Origin: Herbinix sp.
GTDB lineage: Bacteria > Bacillota > Clostridia > Lachnospirales > Lachnospiraceae
Reading direction: 5' to 3'
DNA length: 64,000 nucleotides
Assembly: GCA_029256105.1 (NCBI GenBank)
Contig: JAQSYO010000017.1
Span: 1 to 64,000 of the forward strand
The notes under the pieces were generated by a model. It worked only from the letters and a program-made list of their open reading frames with translations. It ran no database searches and was not told the origin of the DNA. Shown here in pieces: positions 54,821-64,000 of this stretch; the stretch's first letter is position 1, and each line of letters starts with the position of its first letter. Position numbers and translations under genes: made by a program.

Positions 54821-55441
54821 CTAAGAAGATTTCTCACTATTTCGAACTGCAAGCTTTATTCCAGAAATAATTAACACAATTCCCACGAAAGCGTTAAGAA
54901 TTTGAATAAGGATATTGGGTATAAAGGTACTCACTATACTCCCCAATAGTGCAATGGCCGTTAAAAATAATAGTGTCGATAATACACAGCCCAGTCCAAA
55001 AAAGAAAACCTGATGTTTGACTAATTTGTTTTCTAGCATTTGCGTTGAGAATACTCCACTCCAAAAAATAATTGTTAGTGGGTTTGATGCTGTAAGTAAT
55101 ACGCCTTGCATAAAAAAGCTCTTACCAGTTACATCCGTGAACAATTCCATTGAAGGCAGTAATGAATACCCAAATACTCCCGCTAATATGCTGATGCCGT
55201 ATATTACCAGAACTATACATCCAAACACCTTAATCATTACCTTGACCTTCTCCCTATTGATGATTGCCGCAATTCCAATTCCGGATAACACAATATACAA
55301 ACCATCAACAAGAGCAATTGCTAACACTAGGGAAAGTCCCATGAAGAAACCATTTGTTGTCGAAGTATTAAATACGAATAGGCACATAGGACCAATGGCA
55401 ATCTGTAGTAACATGCCAAAACGCAAACCTTTCAAAATCAT
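54821..55441 (-). CDS. LysE/RhtB-family exporter
   Basis: Inner-membrane exporter of amino acids or related metabolites, 206 residues with about six hydrophobic segments. The N-terminal LRFGMLLQIAIGPMCLFVFNTSTTNGF carries the family Gly-Pro (usually PGP), followed by the FWSGVFSTQ region that replaces the usual FWxxxx of the family centre. AAGGAG precedes the ATG. It stands alone between polC and tRNA-Glu; substrate unknown. Confidence 0.88.
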   Translation of the reverse strand: MILKGLRFGMLLQIAIGPMCLFVFNTSTTNGFFMGLSLVLAIALVDGLYIVLSGIGIAAIINREKVKVMIKVFGCIVLVIYGISILAGVFGYSLLPSMELFTDVTGKSFFMQGVLLTASNPLTIIFWSGVFSTQMLENKLVKHQVFFFGLGCVLSTLLFLTAIALLGSIVSTFIPNILIQILNAFVGIVLIISGIKLAVRNSEKSS

Positions 55442-55474
55442 ATGACCGTTGCTCCTTATATATTGGACTATAAT

Positions 55475-55499
55475 CTCGCACTATTCTTATAAGTGCGAG
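55475..55499. other. Hairpin between polC and the LysE gene
   Basis: Perfect 8-bp stem CTCGCACT/AGTGCGAG with a 9-base loop. There is no clear T-run on the minus strand, so it may be a weak polC terminator or a leader hairpin of the exporter gene. Confidence 0.45.
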
Positions 55500-55626
55500 T
55501 TTATACTTAATAAATAGTTACTTGTCATTACTTCTCATGAAATTCAAATATGGTTAATAGCTTCCTAAAGTAACAATGAACTCAACCATAACATATGCTT
55601 CGTAAAAAAATCAATTTCAATACTTC

Positions 55627-58600
55627 TTACAGAAAATCCATCAACGACATCTGGTTCGACATGGGAAGCTCCCCGAGCAACCCCATTTTTGCCATATTAT
55701 CAACTACCGTGGAGCTAACCTTACAGCGGACCTTAAAGTCATCCCTCGATAGAAACAATCCAAGCTTTGCTGCTTCTACTACACCGTCCGCAGCCTTATC
55801 GCCAAGACCGTCAATTGTACTTAAGGATGGCATCAACATACCATCAATAATCTGAAATGCATGAGCTTTCGCTGTATAAATATCAAGTTGCAGGAACTTA
55901 AAGCCTCTACCGTACATTTCCTGAACAATACGCATATCCTTAAAGGTATCTTGTTCCTTCTTGGTTAAGGTATTACTTCTCCTCTTATAATCCGCTATAT
56001 GCTCCTCTAATCGCTCCTTGCCAAGGCACATCAACTCATAATTAAAGGCAGATGCACGAATACTGAAGTAAGCTGCATAATAAGCCAATGGATAATATAC
56101 TTTAAAGTAGGCGATACGGAAGGCCATCATTACATAAGCTGCCGCATGTGCCTTCGGAAACATGTATTTAATTTGCTTACAAGACCAGATATACCATTCC
56201 GGAACCCCTGCCTCGTTCATAGCCGCCTCCATCTCGGGAGTTAGACCTTTACCCTTACGTACACTCTCCATAATCTTAAAGGACTGTCCAGGCTCAACGC
56301 CAGTCGCAATCAGATAGATCATAATATCATCACGGGTACAGATTGCGGTAGCCAGTGTACAGGTTCCACTTTGGATTAAGGTCTGTGCGTTATTCAACCA
56401 CACGTCAGTTCCATGGGATAGACCGGAGATACGTACCAAGTCGGAAAATGATTTTGGCTGTGTATCCTTAACCATCTGCATAACAAAGTCCGTTCCAAAC
56501 TCAGGAATACCAAGGCAACCCAGTTCACAGCCATCCAAATCCTTCGAAGATACTCCCAAAGCACTCAAATCATGGAATAGACTTAATACCTTCGGCTCAT
56601 CCAGACGTATCTTTTGTGCATTGAGACCGGTTAGATCCTCCAACATACGAATCATAGTCGGATCGTCATGTCCTAGAATATCAAGCTTAAGAAGATTATG
56701 ATCAATGGAGTGATAATCAAAATGGGTAGTGATTGTCTTTGTATTCATATCATTTGCAGGTCTTTGCACCGGAGTAAAGGAATAAATGTTTTCTCCATGT
56801 GGCATAACTATAATTCCTCCAGGATGTTGTCCTGTCGTTCTTCTTACGCCGACCAATCCACTTACGACGCGATCAATTTCTACATTTCTCTTATGAATTC
56901 CCCGCTCTTCAAAATAATTCTTTACGTAACCAAAGGCAGTTTTATCAGCGAGAGTTCCAATCGTACCGGCACGGAAGGTATAACCCTCACCAAAGAGTAC
57001 TTCCGTATAATCATGTGCCTTACTCTGATATTCACCAGAGAAGTTAAGATCGATATCCGGCTCTTTATCGCCGTAAAATCCTAGGAAAGTCTCAAATGGA
57101 ATATCATGTCCATCCTTCTCCAGTGGCTGTCCACATTCCGGACAAATGCAGTCCGGCATATCACATCCAGAGCTTCCACCGAATTTTTTAACCACCTCCG
57201 ATTCAAAATCAGAATAATGGCAATTGGTACAATAATAATGAGGCGCTAGAGGATTAACTTCTGTAATACCCGCCATCGTAGCTACAAAGGAGGAACCTAC
57301 AGAACCTCGAGAACCTACCAGATAGCCATCTTCATTAGACTTCCATACCAACTTCTGCGCTATGATATACATAACCGCGAAGCCGTTATTAATAATGGAC
57401 TTTAATTCGTGCTCGAGACGTTGCTCTACCTGTATGGGTAACTTTTCCCCATACATCGAATGTGCCTTCTCATAACATATATTTCTAAGGTTCTCTTCGG
57501 AATTTGGTAGTACCGGAGGACATTTATCCGGTCGCACCGGAGATATTTTCTCTATTCGGTCTGCTATCAGGTTTGTATTTGTGATAACCACCTCTTCTGC
57601 TTTTGCTCTACCGAGATAAGAAAACTCCTCAAGCATCTCTTCGGTTGTCCGAAGATATAAGGCAGCTTGCTCGTCAGCATCTTTAAAACCCTTACCGGCT
57701 AATATTATTCTTCGGTAAATTTCATCTTCCGGATCCAAAAAATGTACATCACAGGTCGCAACTACGGGTTTATTGTATTCCTCCCCCAAAGCAATGATCT
57801 TTTTATTAATCTCAATCAAATCCTCATTCGAGGTAATGTTCTTATCTTCACTTCGTTCACTGCGAATTAAGAATTCATTGTTACACAAGGGTTGAATTTC
57901 AAGATAATCATAGAAATTCACAAGTCTTGCAATTTGCTCCTGAGACTGGTTATTTAATACCGCTTTGAAGACTTCTCCTGCTTCGCAAGCTGAACCAAGG
58001 ATAATTCCCTCCCTACATTCCATAAGAAGGCTTTTCGGAATTTTGGGTCTTTTATTATAATATTCAATATGGGACAGGGATACCATTTTGTAAAGATTAA
58101 CTCTACCAATATCATTTTGAGCAAGTATGATTGCATGATAAGCAGGAAGCTTACGAATCGCTTCTGCGGATAGTTTTCCTAGCTTGTCAATCTCATCTAC
58201 TATCGTAATGTCTCGTTCCTTCAGCATCTTCGCAAGCTTCATAAATATCTCAGAGGTTGCCCCTGCATCATCTACTGCACGGTGATGATTCTCCAGCGAG
58301 ACCTTTAAGGCCTTCGCTACGATATTTAATTTATATCGACTAAGATCCGGCAGCAAGATTCTAGATAAGCCCACCGTATCAATTACAGTAAAATTAATTG
58401 TAATCCCCATTCTGCTTGCATTTTTATGTATAAAGCCAACATCAAAGGAAGCATTGTGTGCAACCAAGCTGCAGCCCTCACAAAATGCTAGAAATTCCGG
58501 CAATACTGCTTCAATCTTAGGAGCTGTGATGACCATATCATCATTGATCGAGGTTAATTGCTCTATCTCATAGGGAATTGGTACCTCCGGATTAACAAAG

Positions 58601-60267
58601 GTACTATATTTTTCCACAACTTCACCATTGATAACTTTCACTGCACCTATCTCAATAATTCTGTCATTACTCTGGCTAAATCCGGTAGTCTCTATATCAA
58701 ACACTACAAAGGGATCATCCAGGCTCTGCCCTCTTGCATTCGTGACTACTTCCTTGAGGTCATCCACTAAATATGCTTCCATTCCATAGATTACCTTGAA
58801 GTTCTTCGCTCTTTTTTGTTCATTTTCATCGGAATAGTCTCTTGGATTTAGTGCGTGATTTGCTTCCGGGAAGGACTGCACTACTCCGTGGTCTGTAATG
58901 GCGATTGCAGAATGTCCCCATTTAAAGGCACGTTTTACCAAGGTCTTAACCTCCACAACGGAGTCCATATCACTCATCATGGTATGGGCATGAAGTTCCA
59001 CTCTCTTTTTCTGAGCAAGATCATTTCTGGAGGAGGTAAAATCACTGATGGTTTTAATACCAACGACGGATCCGATGGTTATGTCTCTCTCGTAGGTATC
59101 CATTTGGGCAATCCCTTTGATCAGGAAATAACCTCCCGGACGAAGCACCGAAGTTAGCTCTTCTACCTCGAAGGTTTTTGCATATAATTTTATCTTGATG
59201 GAATCAGTAAAATCCGTAAGTACAAAGGTAACAATACTTTTCTCATTACCAATGGTTCTGGTATCCGGCTTTATCAATTTACCACGAATAACAACTTCTC
59301 CAATTTCTCCGATAATGTCGCAGATTGGCATAACATTACCATCAAAGTTTCTTCCGTACACAATAGAAGGATCTGTGGGGAGCTTTCGGTAACTACCTTT
59401 ACCTTTATCATATGCACTACTTTTTCCACCTGATTTTGTTAGTGGTTGCGGAGCTTTCGGTTTCACTAGCTCCACGCCTGATTTGCTTTGTATGGATGCG
59501 CTTCCACTAGTGTTATTTACAGTTCCATTACTAGTTCCATTACTAACTCCATTGTTTATGGTACTATTAGTTCCATTCGTAGAACCATTGATTAATTCCT
59601 TTTGATTACCATTCATTTCACCTGCATAAATTCCGGTCTCTCTCATTTCCGCTCCACTACCTTGGTTTTCCAGTAGTCCAGAAGGAAGATAACCTTCCTC
59701 CTGAGCTTCCTTATCAGACATACGAAGCATCTGCTTTCGGTATTCCTTTTCATAATCCTTATTCTTCTCTTTGGGTTCTATGTAATCAAAGGTTACGCGT
59801 ATGGTATAATCAAAACGTTCCTGGAACATCGTCTCCAGATAATCTTTTAATTTCATCATTTTCTCTTTTACAACGCAACTATCTGTCACGCGTACCGTTA
59901 AATTCATTTCCTCAATGATTACTTCTGCATTCGAAAAGATATGATAGGTTACAACACTTTCTTCTCTCAGTTCCTCCATAATGCTCTCACGATAGATAGG
60001 ATATAACTTTGCCAGATTGTATTGTGCGGATAGATCAAATTGAGGTTTGATGAACGCCTTATTTCCCGTATGCAAAAAGAGCTGCCGATTTAGCAGCTCT
60101 TCCATTTTTCTTATATAAAGTCTGCTGATCAGGCGAGTGCTTCGAACACACACATATATATTTTTTGTTTGCTTTGAAGCAAGAACCTTTACGACATCTA
60201 CCTCACCGTAAAGCTTCTGTAACTCCTGATCTGCAGACACTTGGTCAAACGCTTCAAAAAACAACAT
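55627..60267 (-). CDS. polC: DNA polymerase III alpha subunit, PolC type
   Basis: Replicative DNA polymerase of low-GC Gram-positives. The 1546-residue protein is about 100 longer than Bacillus PolC. Order: N-terminal domain (1-200); Asn/Ser/Thr/Gly-rich linker (about 205-300); OB fold; PHP domain (ELHAHTMMSDMD, AITDHG); inserted DEDDh proofreading exonuclease (FVVFDIETTGFSQ, HNASFDVGF); zinc finger (CTNC, CDMPDC, CPEC); polymerase core (PDIDLNFSGEYQ with the catalytic aspartates, GTIGTLADKTAFG, TGQHPGGI). AAGGAG precedes the ATG. The next gene in Bacillus would be rimP; here it is 43 kb away. Confidence 0.97.
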   Translation of the reverse strand: MLFFEAFDQVSADQELQKLYGEVDVVKVLASKQTKNIYVCVRSTRLISRLYIRKMEELLNRQLFLHTGNKAFIKPQFDLSAQYNLAKLYPIYRESIMEELREESVVTYHIFSNAEVIIEEMNLTVRVTDSCVVKEKMMKLKDYLETMFQERFDYTIRVTFDYIEPKEKNKDYEKEYRKQMLRMSDKEAQEEGYLPSGLLENQGSGAEMRETGIYAGEMNGNQKELINGSTNGTNSTINNGVSNGTSNGTVNNTSGSASIQSKSGVELVKPKAPQPLTKSGGKSSAYDKGKGSYRKLPTDPSIVYGRNFDGNVMPICDIIGEIGEVVIRGKLIKPDTRTIGNEKSIVTFVLTDFTDSIKIKLYAKTFEVEELTSVLRPGGYFLIKGIAQMDTYERDITIGSVVGIKTISDFTSSRNDLAQKKRVELHAHTMMSDMDSVVEVKTLVKRAFKWGHSAIAITDHGVVQSFPEANHALNPRDYSDENEQKRAKNFKVIYGMEAYLVDDLKEVVTNARGQSLDDPFVVFDIETTGFSQSNDRIIEIGAVKVINGEVVEKYSTFVNPEVPIPYEIEQLTSINDDMVITAPKIEAVLPEFLAFCEGCSLVAHNASFDVGFIHKNASRMGITINFTVIDTVGLSRILLPDLSRYKLNIVAKALKVSLENHHRAVDDAGATSEIFMKLAKMLKERDITIVDEIDKLGKLSAEAIRKLPAYHAIILAQNDIGRVNLYKMVSLSHIEYYNKRPKIPKSLLMECREGIILGSACEAGEVFKAVLNNQSQEQIARLVNFYDYLEIQPLCNNEFLIRSERSEDKNITSNEDLIEINKKIIALGEEYNKPVVATCDVHFLDPEDEIYRRIILAGKGFKDADEQAALYLRTTEEMLEEFSYLGRAKAEEVVITNTNLIADRIEKISPVRPDKCPPVLPNSEENLRNICYEKAHSMYGEKLPIQVEQRLEHELKSIINNGFAVMYIIAQKLVWKSNEDGYLVGSRGSVGSSFVATMAGITEVNPLAPHYYCTNCHYSDFESEVVKKFGGSSGCDMPDCICPECGQPLEKDGHDIPFETFLGFYGDKEPDIDLNFSGEYQSKAHDYTEVLFGEGYTFRAGTIGTLADKTAFGYVKNYFEERGIHKRNVEIDRVVSGLVGVRRTTGQHPGGIIVMPHGENIYSFTPVQRPANDMNTKTITTHFDYHSIDHNLLKLDILGHDDPTMIRMLEDLTGLNAQKIRLDEPKVLSLFHDLSALGVSSKDLDGCELGCLGIPEFGTDFVMQMVKDTQPKSFSDLVRISGLSHGTDVWLNNAQTLIQSGTCTLATAICTRDDIMIYLIATGVEPGQSFKIMESVRKGKGLTPEMEAAMNEAGVPEWYIWSCKQIKYMFPKAHAAAYVMMAFRIAYFKVYYPLAYYAAYFSIRASAFNYELMCLGKERLEEHIADYKRRSNTLTKKEQDTFKDMRIVQEMYGRGFKFLQLDIYTAKAHAFQIIDGMLMPSLSTIDGLGDKAADGVVEAAKLGLFLSRDDFKVRCKVSSTVVDNMAKMGLLGELPMSNQMSLMDFL

Positions 60268-60306
60268 AATTCAATCTCCTTTTTGACGCATTAGTTTTAA
60301 CGAAGC

Positions 60307-61359
60307 CTATTTCCAGTTAAGCAATTCGCTCCTTAATTCATTCAGCAGTTCACTCTCAGGTACTTTCCTTAAGATCTCACCTTTTTTAATAATAAGTCCT
60401 TCTCCTCTGCCACCAGCTACACCGATATCGGCTTCTCTTGCTTCTCCTGGGCCATTTACTGCGCAACCCATGACTGCAACCTTAATATCCAAGTCCATAT
60501 CTGCAACCATTTCCTCAACAGCAGTAGCTAGTCGAATTAAATCAATCTGTGTTCTTCCACAGGTAGGACAGGATACAACCTCAACCCCACCTTTACGATA
60601 GCCCAAGGTCTTAAGTATGATTTTAGCCGATTTGATTTCCTCGATTGGATCTCCGGTTAAGGATACGCGAATGGTATCGCCAATTCCTTGATACAAAATC
60701 ACACCCAGCCCAAGTGCAGACTTAATGTTACCTGCATGAACAGTACCCGCTTCCGTAATACCGACATGTAGCGGATAATACGTCTGGGCGGCAATGAGCT
60801 CATGGGCCTTAATACACATCATTACGTCAGAGGATTTTATACTGATAACCATCTGATCATAATCCATGTCTTCAATCCGTTTTACTTTATCAAGTGCACT
60901 TTCTACTAAACCTTCCGCTGTTACCTTACCATACTTAGTTACGATTTCTTTCTCTAAGGACCCGCTGTTTACACCAACACGAATTGGAATACCTCGTTCC
61001 TTTGCAACCGATACAACAGCCTTCAATTTCTCTGCATTTCCTATATTACCTGGATTAATTCGAATTTTATCTGCACCATTTTCCATGGCAGCAATTGCAA
61101 GTCGATAGTCAAAATGAATATCTGCCACTAAGGGTATTGAAATATTTTTCTTAATCTCTCCAAATGCAATTGCGGCTTCCATACTGGGGACGGTGCAACG
61201 GATAATATCACAACCTACTTCGGTTAACTGCTTTATTTGTTCCACCGTAGCCTTAACATCCTCAGTCCTGGTATTCGTCATCGATTGGATTAAAATTGGA
61301 TTTCCACCGCCGATTACTCTATCTCCAATACGAATTACTTTTGTATTATCACGATACAT
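60307..61359 (-). CDS. ispG: (E)-4-hydroxy-3-methylbut-2-enyl-diphosphate synthase
   Basis: Iron-sulfur enzyme of the non-mevalonate isoprenoid pathway that converts MEcPP to HMBPP. The 350-residue protein has a TIM-barrel part (IGDRVIGGGNPILIQSMTNT, LVADIHFDYRLAI) and the [4Fe-4S] ligands in VSCPTCGRTQIDL and MGCAVNGPGEAREADIG. It lies between rseP and polC, and dxr of the same pathway is two genes upstream. Confidence 0.96.
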   Translation of the reverse strand: MYRDNTKVIRIGDRVIGGGNPILIQSMTNTRTEDVKATVEQIKQLTEVGCDIIRCTVPSMEAAIAFGEIKKNISIPLVADIHFDYRLAIAAMENGADKIRINPGNIGNAEKLKAVVSVAKERGIPIRVGVNSGSLEKEIVTKYGKVTAEGLVESALDKVKRIEDMDYDQMVISIKSSDVMMCIKAHELIAAQTYYPLHVGITEAGTVHAGNIKSALGLGVILYQGIGDTIRVSLTGDPIEEIKSAKIILKTLGYRKGGVEVVSCPTCGRTQIDLIRLATAVEEMVADMDLDIKVAVMGCAVNGPGEAREADIGVAGGRGEGLIIKKGEILRKVPESELLNELRSELLNWK

Positions 61360-61528
61360 AATATCGCCACCTTTCGTAGTAAAACAATACCGATAATTTA
61401 TACTTATAAAAGAAATAATAAGATATAAGAATTCGATAAATTACTTTTATTCATTAAGTATAGCTTTATAGCTTTATAGCTTTTATATCTATTACAAAAA
61501 TATATTAAACAAATTACTCATGATATCA

Positions 61529-62821
61529 TTAAACAAAAATATTTCTGATATCATTAAATAGTACAAGCACCATTAGAAGCATCAACACCGCCATGCCTAC
61601 CAAATGTACCATCGCTTCTTTTTCCTTTGGTACTGGCTTTCTTCTAATCGCTTCAATTATGATAAATACTAATCTTCCACCATCTAAAGCAGGTATTGGA
61701 AGCAAATTCATTACACCTAAGTTAGCACTCAGAAGTATACTAAATTGTGCAAGGGAAAGTAAGGTAGTATGAATTCCATAATCCTTAGATTCTGATACAA
61801 TATCACCTACAACATTAACTATACCAACAGGTCCAGCTACTTCCTTCACATTAATTTTACCTAAGATAAGGTGTCCAAGGCTTTTTATAGTGTTTACAAC
61901 ATTATATTTAAGCTCAAAAAAGCTATATTTTACAACTTCAATTGCAGAAACCTTTTCCCGATACTGATTATAGTTCCACCCCATATCATAGCCACTGCTA
62001 ACAAATTTAGGTGTTACTTCAATTGAAGTTGTATTACCATCTCTTAGATAGGTCAATTTTACTGCTTTATCCTCGAGTGGGTTTGCCTCAATGTATTTTC
62101 TGAAATCAGCTGCTGACGAAACCTTTGTTCCATTAATGTCAACTATGATATCGCCAGGCTTCACTCCAGCCTCTGCAAGCGGATAACCTTCCGCTACAGT
62201 TTCAAGTTTCACTGGTTCAGCATCAGGTAAATAACTGCATCCCAGCAAATAGTTATCTTTCCACACCGGCGTAATCGTCGTCGTAGCTTCCTTACCATCA
62301 CGAAGATAAGTGATTTGAAGTGGGTCCTTCGTCAGTGGGTCAAAGTAGAAATAATAATCAATTTCCCTAGAGAAATGAATCGGAGAGCCATTGATTTTTG
62401 TAATGATATCTCCCGATGTCATATTAGAAACGTCAGCCGGACTGTCACTTTTTACCTCAGTTACATACGGTTTATCAACTCCAACATCGCCTAGCACAAT
62501 AAGTGCTAATACAAAAGCAAGAATAAAATTAAAGAAAGCTCCTGCAAATATAACTGAAAATCTTGCCCAGACACCCTTCTTATTGAAAGCGCCTTCATCG
62601 TCTATGGTCTCATCCTCACCGAGCATCATGCAGGAACCACCAAATGGCAATAACTTTAAAGAATATCTTGTTCCTTTTCTAACAAAGCTTGCAATTCTGG
62701 GACCCATACCAACTGAAAATTCAGTTACGGTGATCCCATTTTTCTTAGCGAGTAAAAAATGTCCAAGCTCATGGATAATAACTATAATGCCTAATATTAG
62801 TATTGCTACAATTATATTCAT
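61529..62821 (-). CDS. rseP: RIP zinc metalloprotease RseP/RasP
   Basis: Site-2 intramembrane protease that cleaves anti-sigma factors and signal-peptide remnants. The HExxH active site is HELGH at residues 17-21 in the first membrane helix; the third metal ligand lies in NLLPIPALDGGR near the C-terminus. Two PDZ-like segments are visible (VKSDSPADVSNMTSGDIITKI and EGYPLAEAGVKPGDIIVDING in part). 430 residues, four membrane helices. Confidence 0.95.
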   Translation of the reverse strand: MNIIVAILILGIIVIIHELGHFLLAKKNGITVTEFSVGMGPRIASFVRKGTRYSLKLLPFGGSCMMLGEDETIDDEGAFNKKGVWARFSVIFAGAFFNFILAFVLALIVLGDVGVDKPYVTEVKSDSPADVSNMTSGDIITKINGSPIHFSREIDYYFYFDPLTKDPLQITYLRDGKEATTTITPVWKDNYLLGCSYLPDAEPVKLETVAEGYPLAEAGVKPGDIIVDINGTKVSSAADFRKYIEANPLEDKAVKLTYLRDGNTTSIEVTPKFVSSGYDMGWNYNQYREKVSAIEVVKYSFFELKYNVVNTIKSLGHLILGKINVKEVAGPVGIVNVVGDIVSESKDYGIHTTLLSLAQFSILLSANLGVMNLLPIPALDGGRLVFIIIEAIRRKPVPKEKEAMVHLVGMAVLMLLMVLVLFNDIRNIFV

Positions 62822-62873
62822 AAATTGAATTCAATCCTTTCTAGATATCCGGACGAAATGAAACTTTATTTCA

Positions 62874-64000
62874 TTACAGTTTTAGAGCACCGGACTCCGT
62901 ATACCCTCTTACAAAATCATATGTTTGTTGTTCCGTATTCAGAATTTCATTCAAAGAAGGGTTATCAATCAACTGATGTTGCTTCATTGCTTCTCTGATC
63001 AAGGCTGGAATCTCAAGAAACTTGATTCTACCCTCTAAAAATGCTGCTACCGCCCACTCATTTGCAGCATTATAAACGGTTGGCATACTACCACCGAAGC
63101 CTCCTGCTTCATATGCTAAACGCAATCCAAAGAAGGTATCCATATCTGGCTCCTCAAAGGTTAGTTGTTTTAATTTCGCAAAATCAACGCGTTCCCCTTG
63201 GGAAAGTGGCAATCTGCTGGGATAGAATAATGCATATTGGATGGGAAGCTTCATATCTGGCACTCCCATTTGAGCTATGATACTTCCATCCACATATTCT
63301 ACCATAGAATGAATGATGCTTTGAGGATGCACCACTACTTGGATTTTATCCAAATCCATATCGAATAACCACGCAGCCTCTAGTACCTCTAACCCTTTAT
63401 TCACCATAGTGGCTGAATCAATCGTAATCTTTCGACCCATTGACCAGTTTGGATGTTTTAGGGCATCCTTCGGTGCTATATTATTTAATTCTGATTGTTT
63501 CTTACCTCGAAAAGGTCCACCTGACGCTGTAAGTAAAATTTTAAAAGCTTTTTTCTTATCTTCCCCATTTAGTGATTGAAATATTGCAGAATGTTCACTA
63601 TCAACCGGAAGTAAAGATACTTTCTTTTCTTTAATTAGAGGCATAATAATATGCCCCGCGGTAACTAAGGTTTCTTTATTCGCCAAAGCAATATTTTTTC
63701 CTGCCTTGATTGCCTCAATCGTTGGCCTTATTCCAATCATTCCAACCATGGCAGTAACTACAGTATCTGTATCTTGCTCGATAGCACAGGCTATCAAACC
63801 TTCCATGCCTGTAACTACCTTTACTGTTAGATCTTTTATATTATCCTTTAGCTGCTTTGCTTTCTCTTCCTGATAAACACAAACCAAATTCGGCATAAAT
63901 TCACGAATCTGTGTTTCCAATAATGTGATATTGCTGTCAACCGCTAAAGACGTTATCTTCAATTCCTTATTCTCTCTTACAATATCTAAAGTCTGCGTTC
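62874..64000 (-). CDS. dxr: 1-deoxy-D-xylulose-5-phosphate reductoisomerase, 5' end outside window
   Basis: Second step of the non-mevalonate isoprenoid pathway (DXP to MEP). Open to the right edge: 64000-63963 encode TQTLDIVRENKEL, which follows the N-terminal GSTGSIG motif of complete proteins, so only about 10 residues are missing. Other blocks: ALANKETLVTAG, LLPVDSEHSAIFQ, TASGGPFRG, SATMVNKGLEVLEAAWLF and VHPQSIIHSMVEYVDG. rseP follows it closely. Confidence 0.96.
   Translation of the reverse strand, partial: TQTLDIVRENKELKITSLAVDSNITLLETQIREFMPNLVCVYQEEKAKQLKDNIKDLTVKVVTGMEGLIACAIEQDTDTVVTAMVGMIGIRPTIEAIKAGKNIALANKETLVTAGHIIMPLIKEKKVSLLPVDSEHSAIFQSLNGEDKKKAFKILLTASGGPFRGKKQSELNNIAPKDALKHPNWSMGRKITIDSATMVNKGLEVLEAAWLFDMDLDKIQVVVHPQSIIHSMVEYVDGSIIAQMGVPDMKLPIQYALFYPSRLPLSQGERVDFAKLKQLTFEEPDMDTFFGLRLAYEAGGFGGSMPTVYNAANEWAVAAFLEGRIKFLEIPALIREAMKQHQLIDNPSLNEILNTEQQTYDFVRGYTESGALKL

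Noticed and set aside
12539..55626. Integrative element or prophage
   Set aside because: No integrase, recombinase, transposase, phage structural or conjugation gene was recognised, and no direct repeat of the tRNA-Glu 3' end was noticed. The block may still be an island, but a mobile element is not supported.

Overview
The window is a low-GC Gram-positive chromosome segment, most likely from class Clostridia and plausibly Lachnospiraceae. The evidence is the AT-rich sequence, a PolC-type replicative polymerase, the Gram-positive gene order dxr-rseP-ispG-polC and rimP-nusA-ylxR-ylxQ-infB-rbfA-nrnA-truB-ribF-rpsO, strong AGGAGG ribosome binding sites and consensus sigma-A promoters with 17-bp spacers. 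Almost everything is on the minus strand; only larC and larE are on the plus strand. Species is not assigned.

Region by region, from right to left (the main direction of transcription): 55.6-64.0 kb holds dxr (cut by the window edge), rseP, ispG and polC. 53.1-55.4 kb has a LysE-type exporter, tRNA-Glu(CUC) and a cyclopropane-fatty-acid synthase gene broken by one in-frame stop. 46.2-52.8 kb is a nickel module: larB-nikMN-nikQ-nikO on the minus strand faces larC-larE on the plus strand, making the nickel-pincer cofactor and importing its metal; larA is not in the window. 24-46 kb is a large surface-polysaccharide locus: PglF/E/D/C-type enzymes for a diacetylbacillosamine primer, WbpO/WbpP-type enzymes for UDP-GalNAcA, CapE/F/G for UDP-L-FucNAc, two glycosyltransferases, Wzx, Wzy, a Wzz-like protein, a CapA-like protein, an ATP-grasp enzyme, rfbA, rfbC and a lipid kinase. 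22.9-23.9 kb is a GH105 glycosidase. 12.9-22.4 kb is a polar amino-acid ABC transporter whose binding-protein gene is separated from permease and ATPase by three tandem paralogues (N-terminal zinc ribbon, repeat linker, one membrane helix, extracellular beta-propeller-like domain). 2.9-12.5 kb is the translation operon rimP to ribF. 0-2.7 kb is a two-gene ABC exporter and the 5' part of rpsO.

polC and rimP, neighbours in Bacillus subtilis, are here about 43 kb apart. The intervening block is accessory in character and has a decayed DUF4143-type ATPase fragment at the rimP end and a tRNA gene plus the broken cfa near the polC end, but no integrase or transposase was found.

A recurrent theme is short tandem repetition: a 19-copy decapeptide in IF-2, 12-residue repeats in two of the zinc-ribbon paralogues, a His-rich tract in LarC, a strongly acidic RbfA tail, 13-bp and 14-bp intergenic arrays in the amino-acid transporter operon, and duplicated Shine-Dalgarno hairpins before nusA. 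The best candidates for something undescribed are the zinc-ribbon/propeller paralogue trio and the predicted three-sugar, possibly amidated, bacillosamine-primed polysaccharide.
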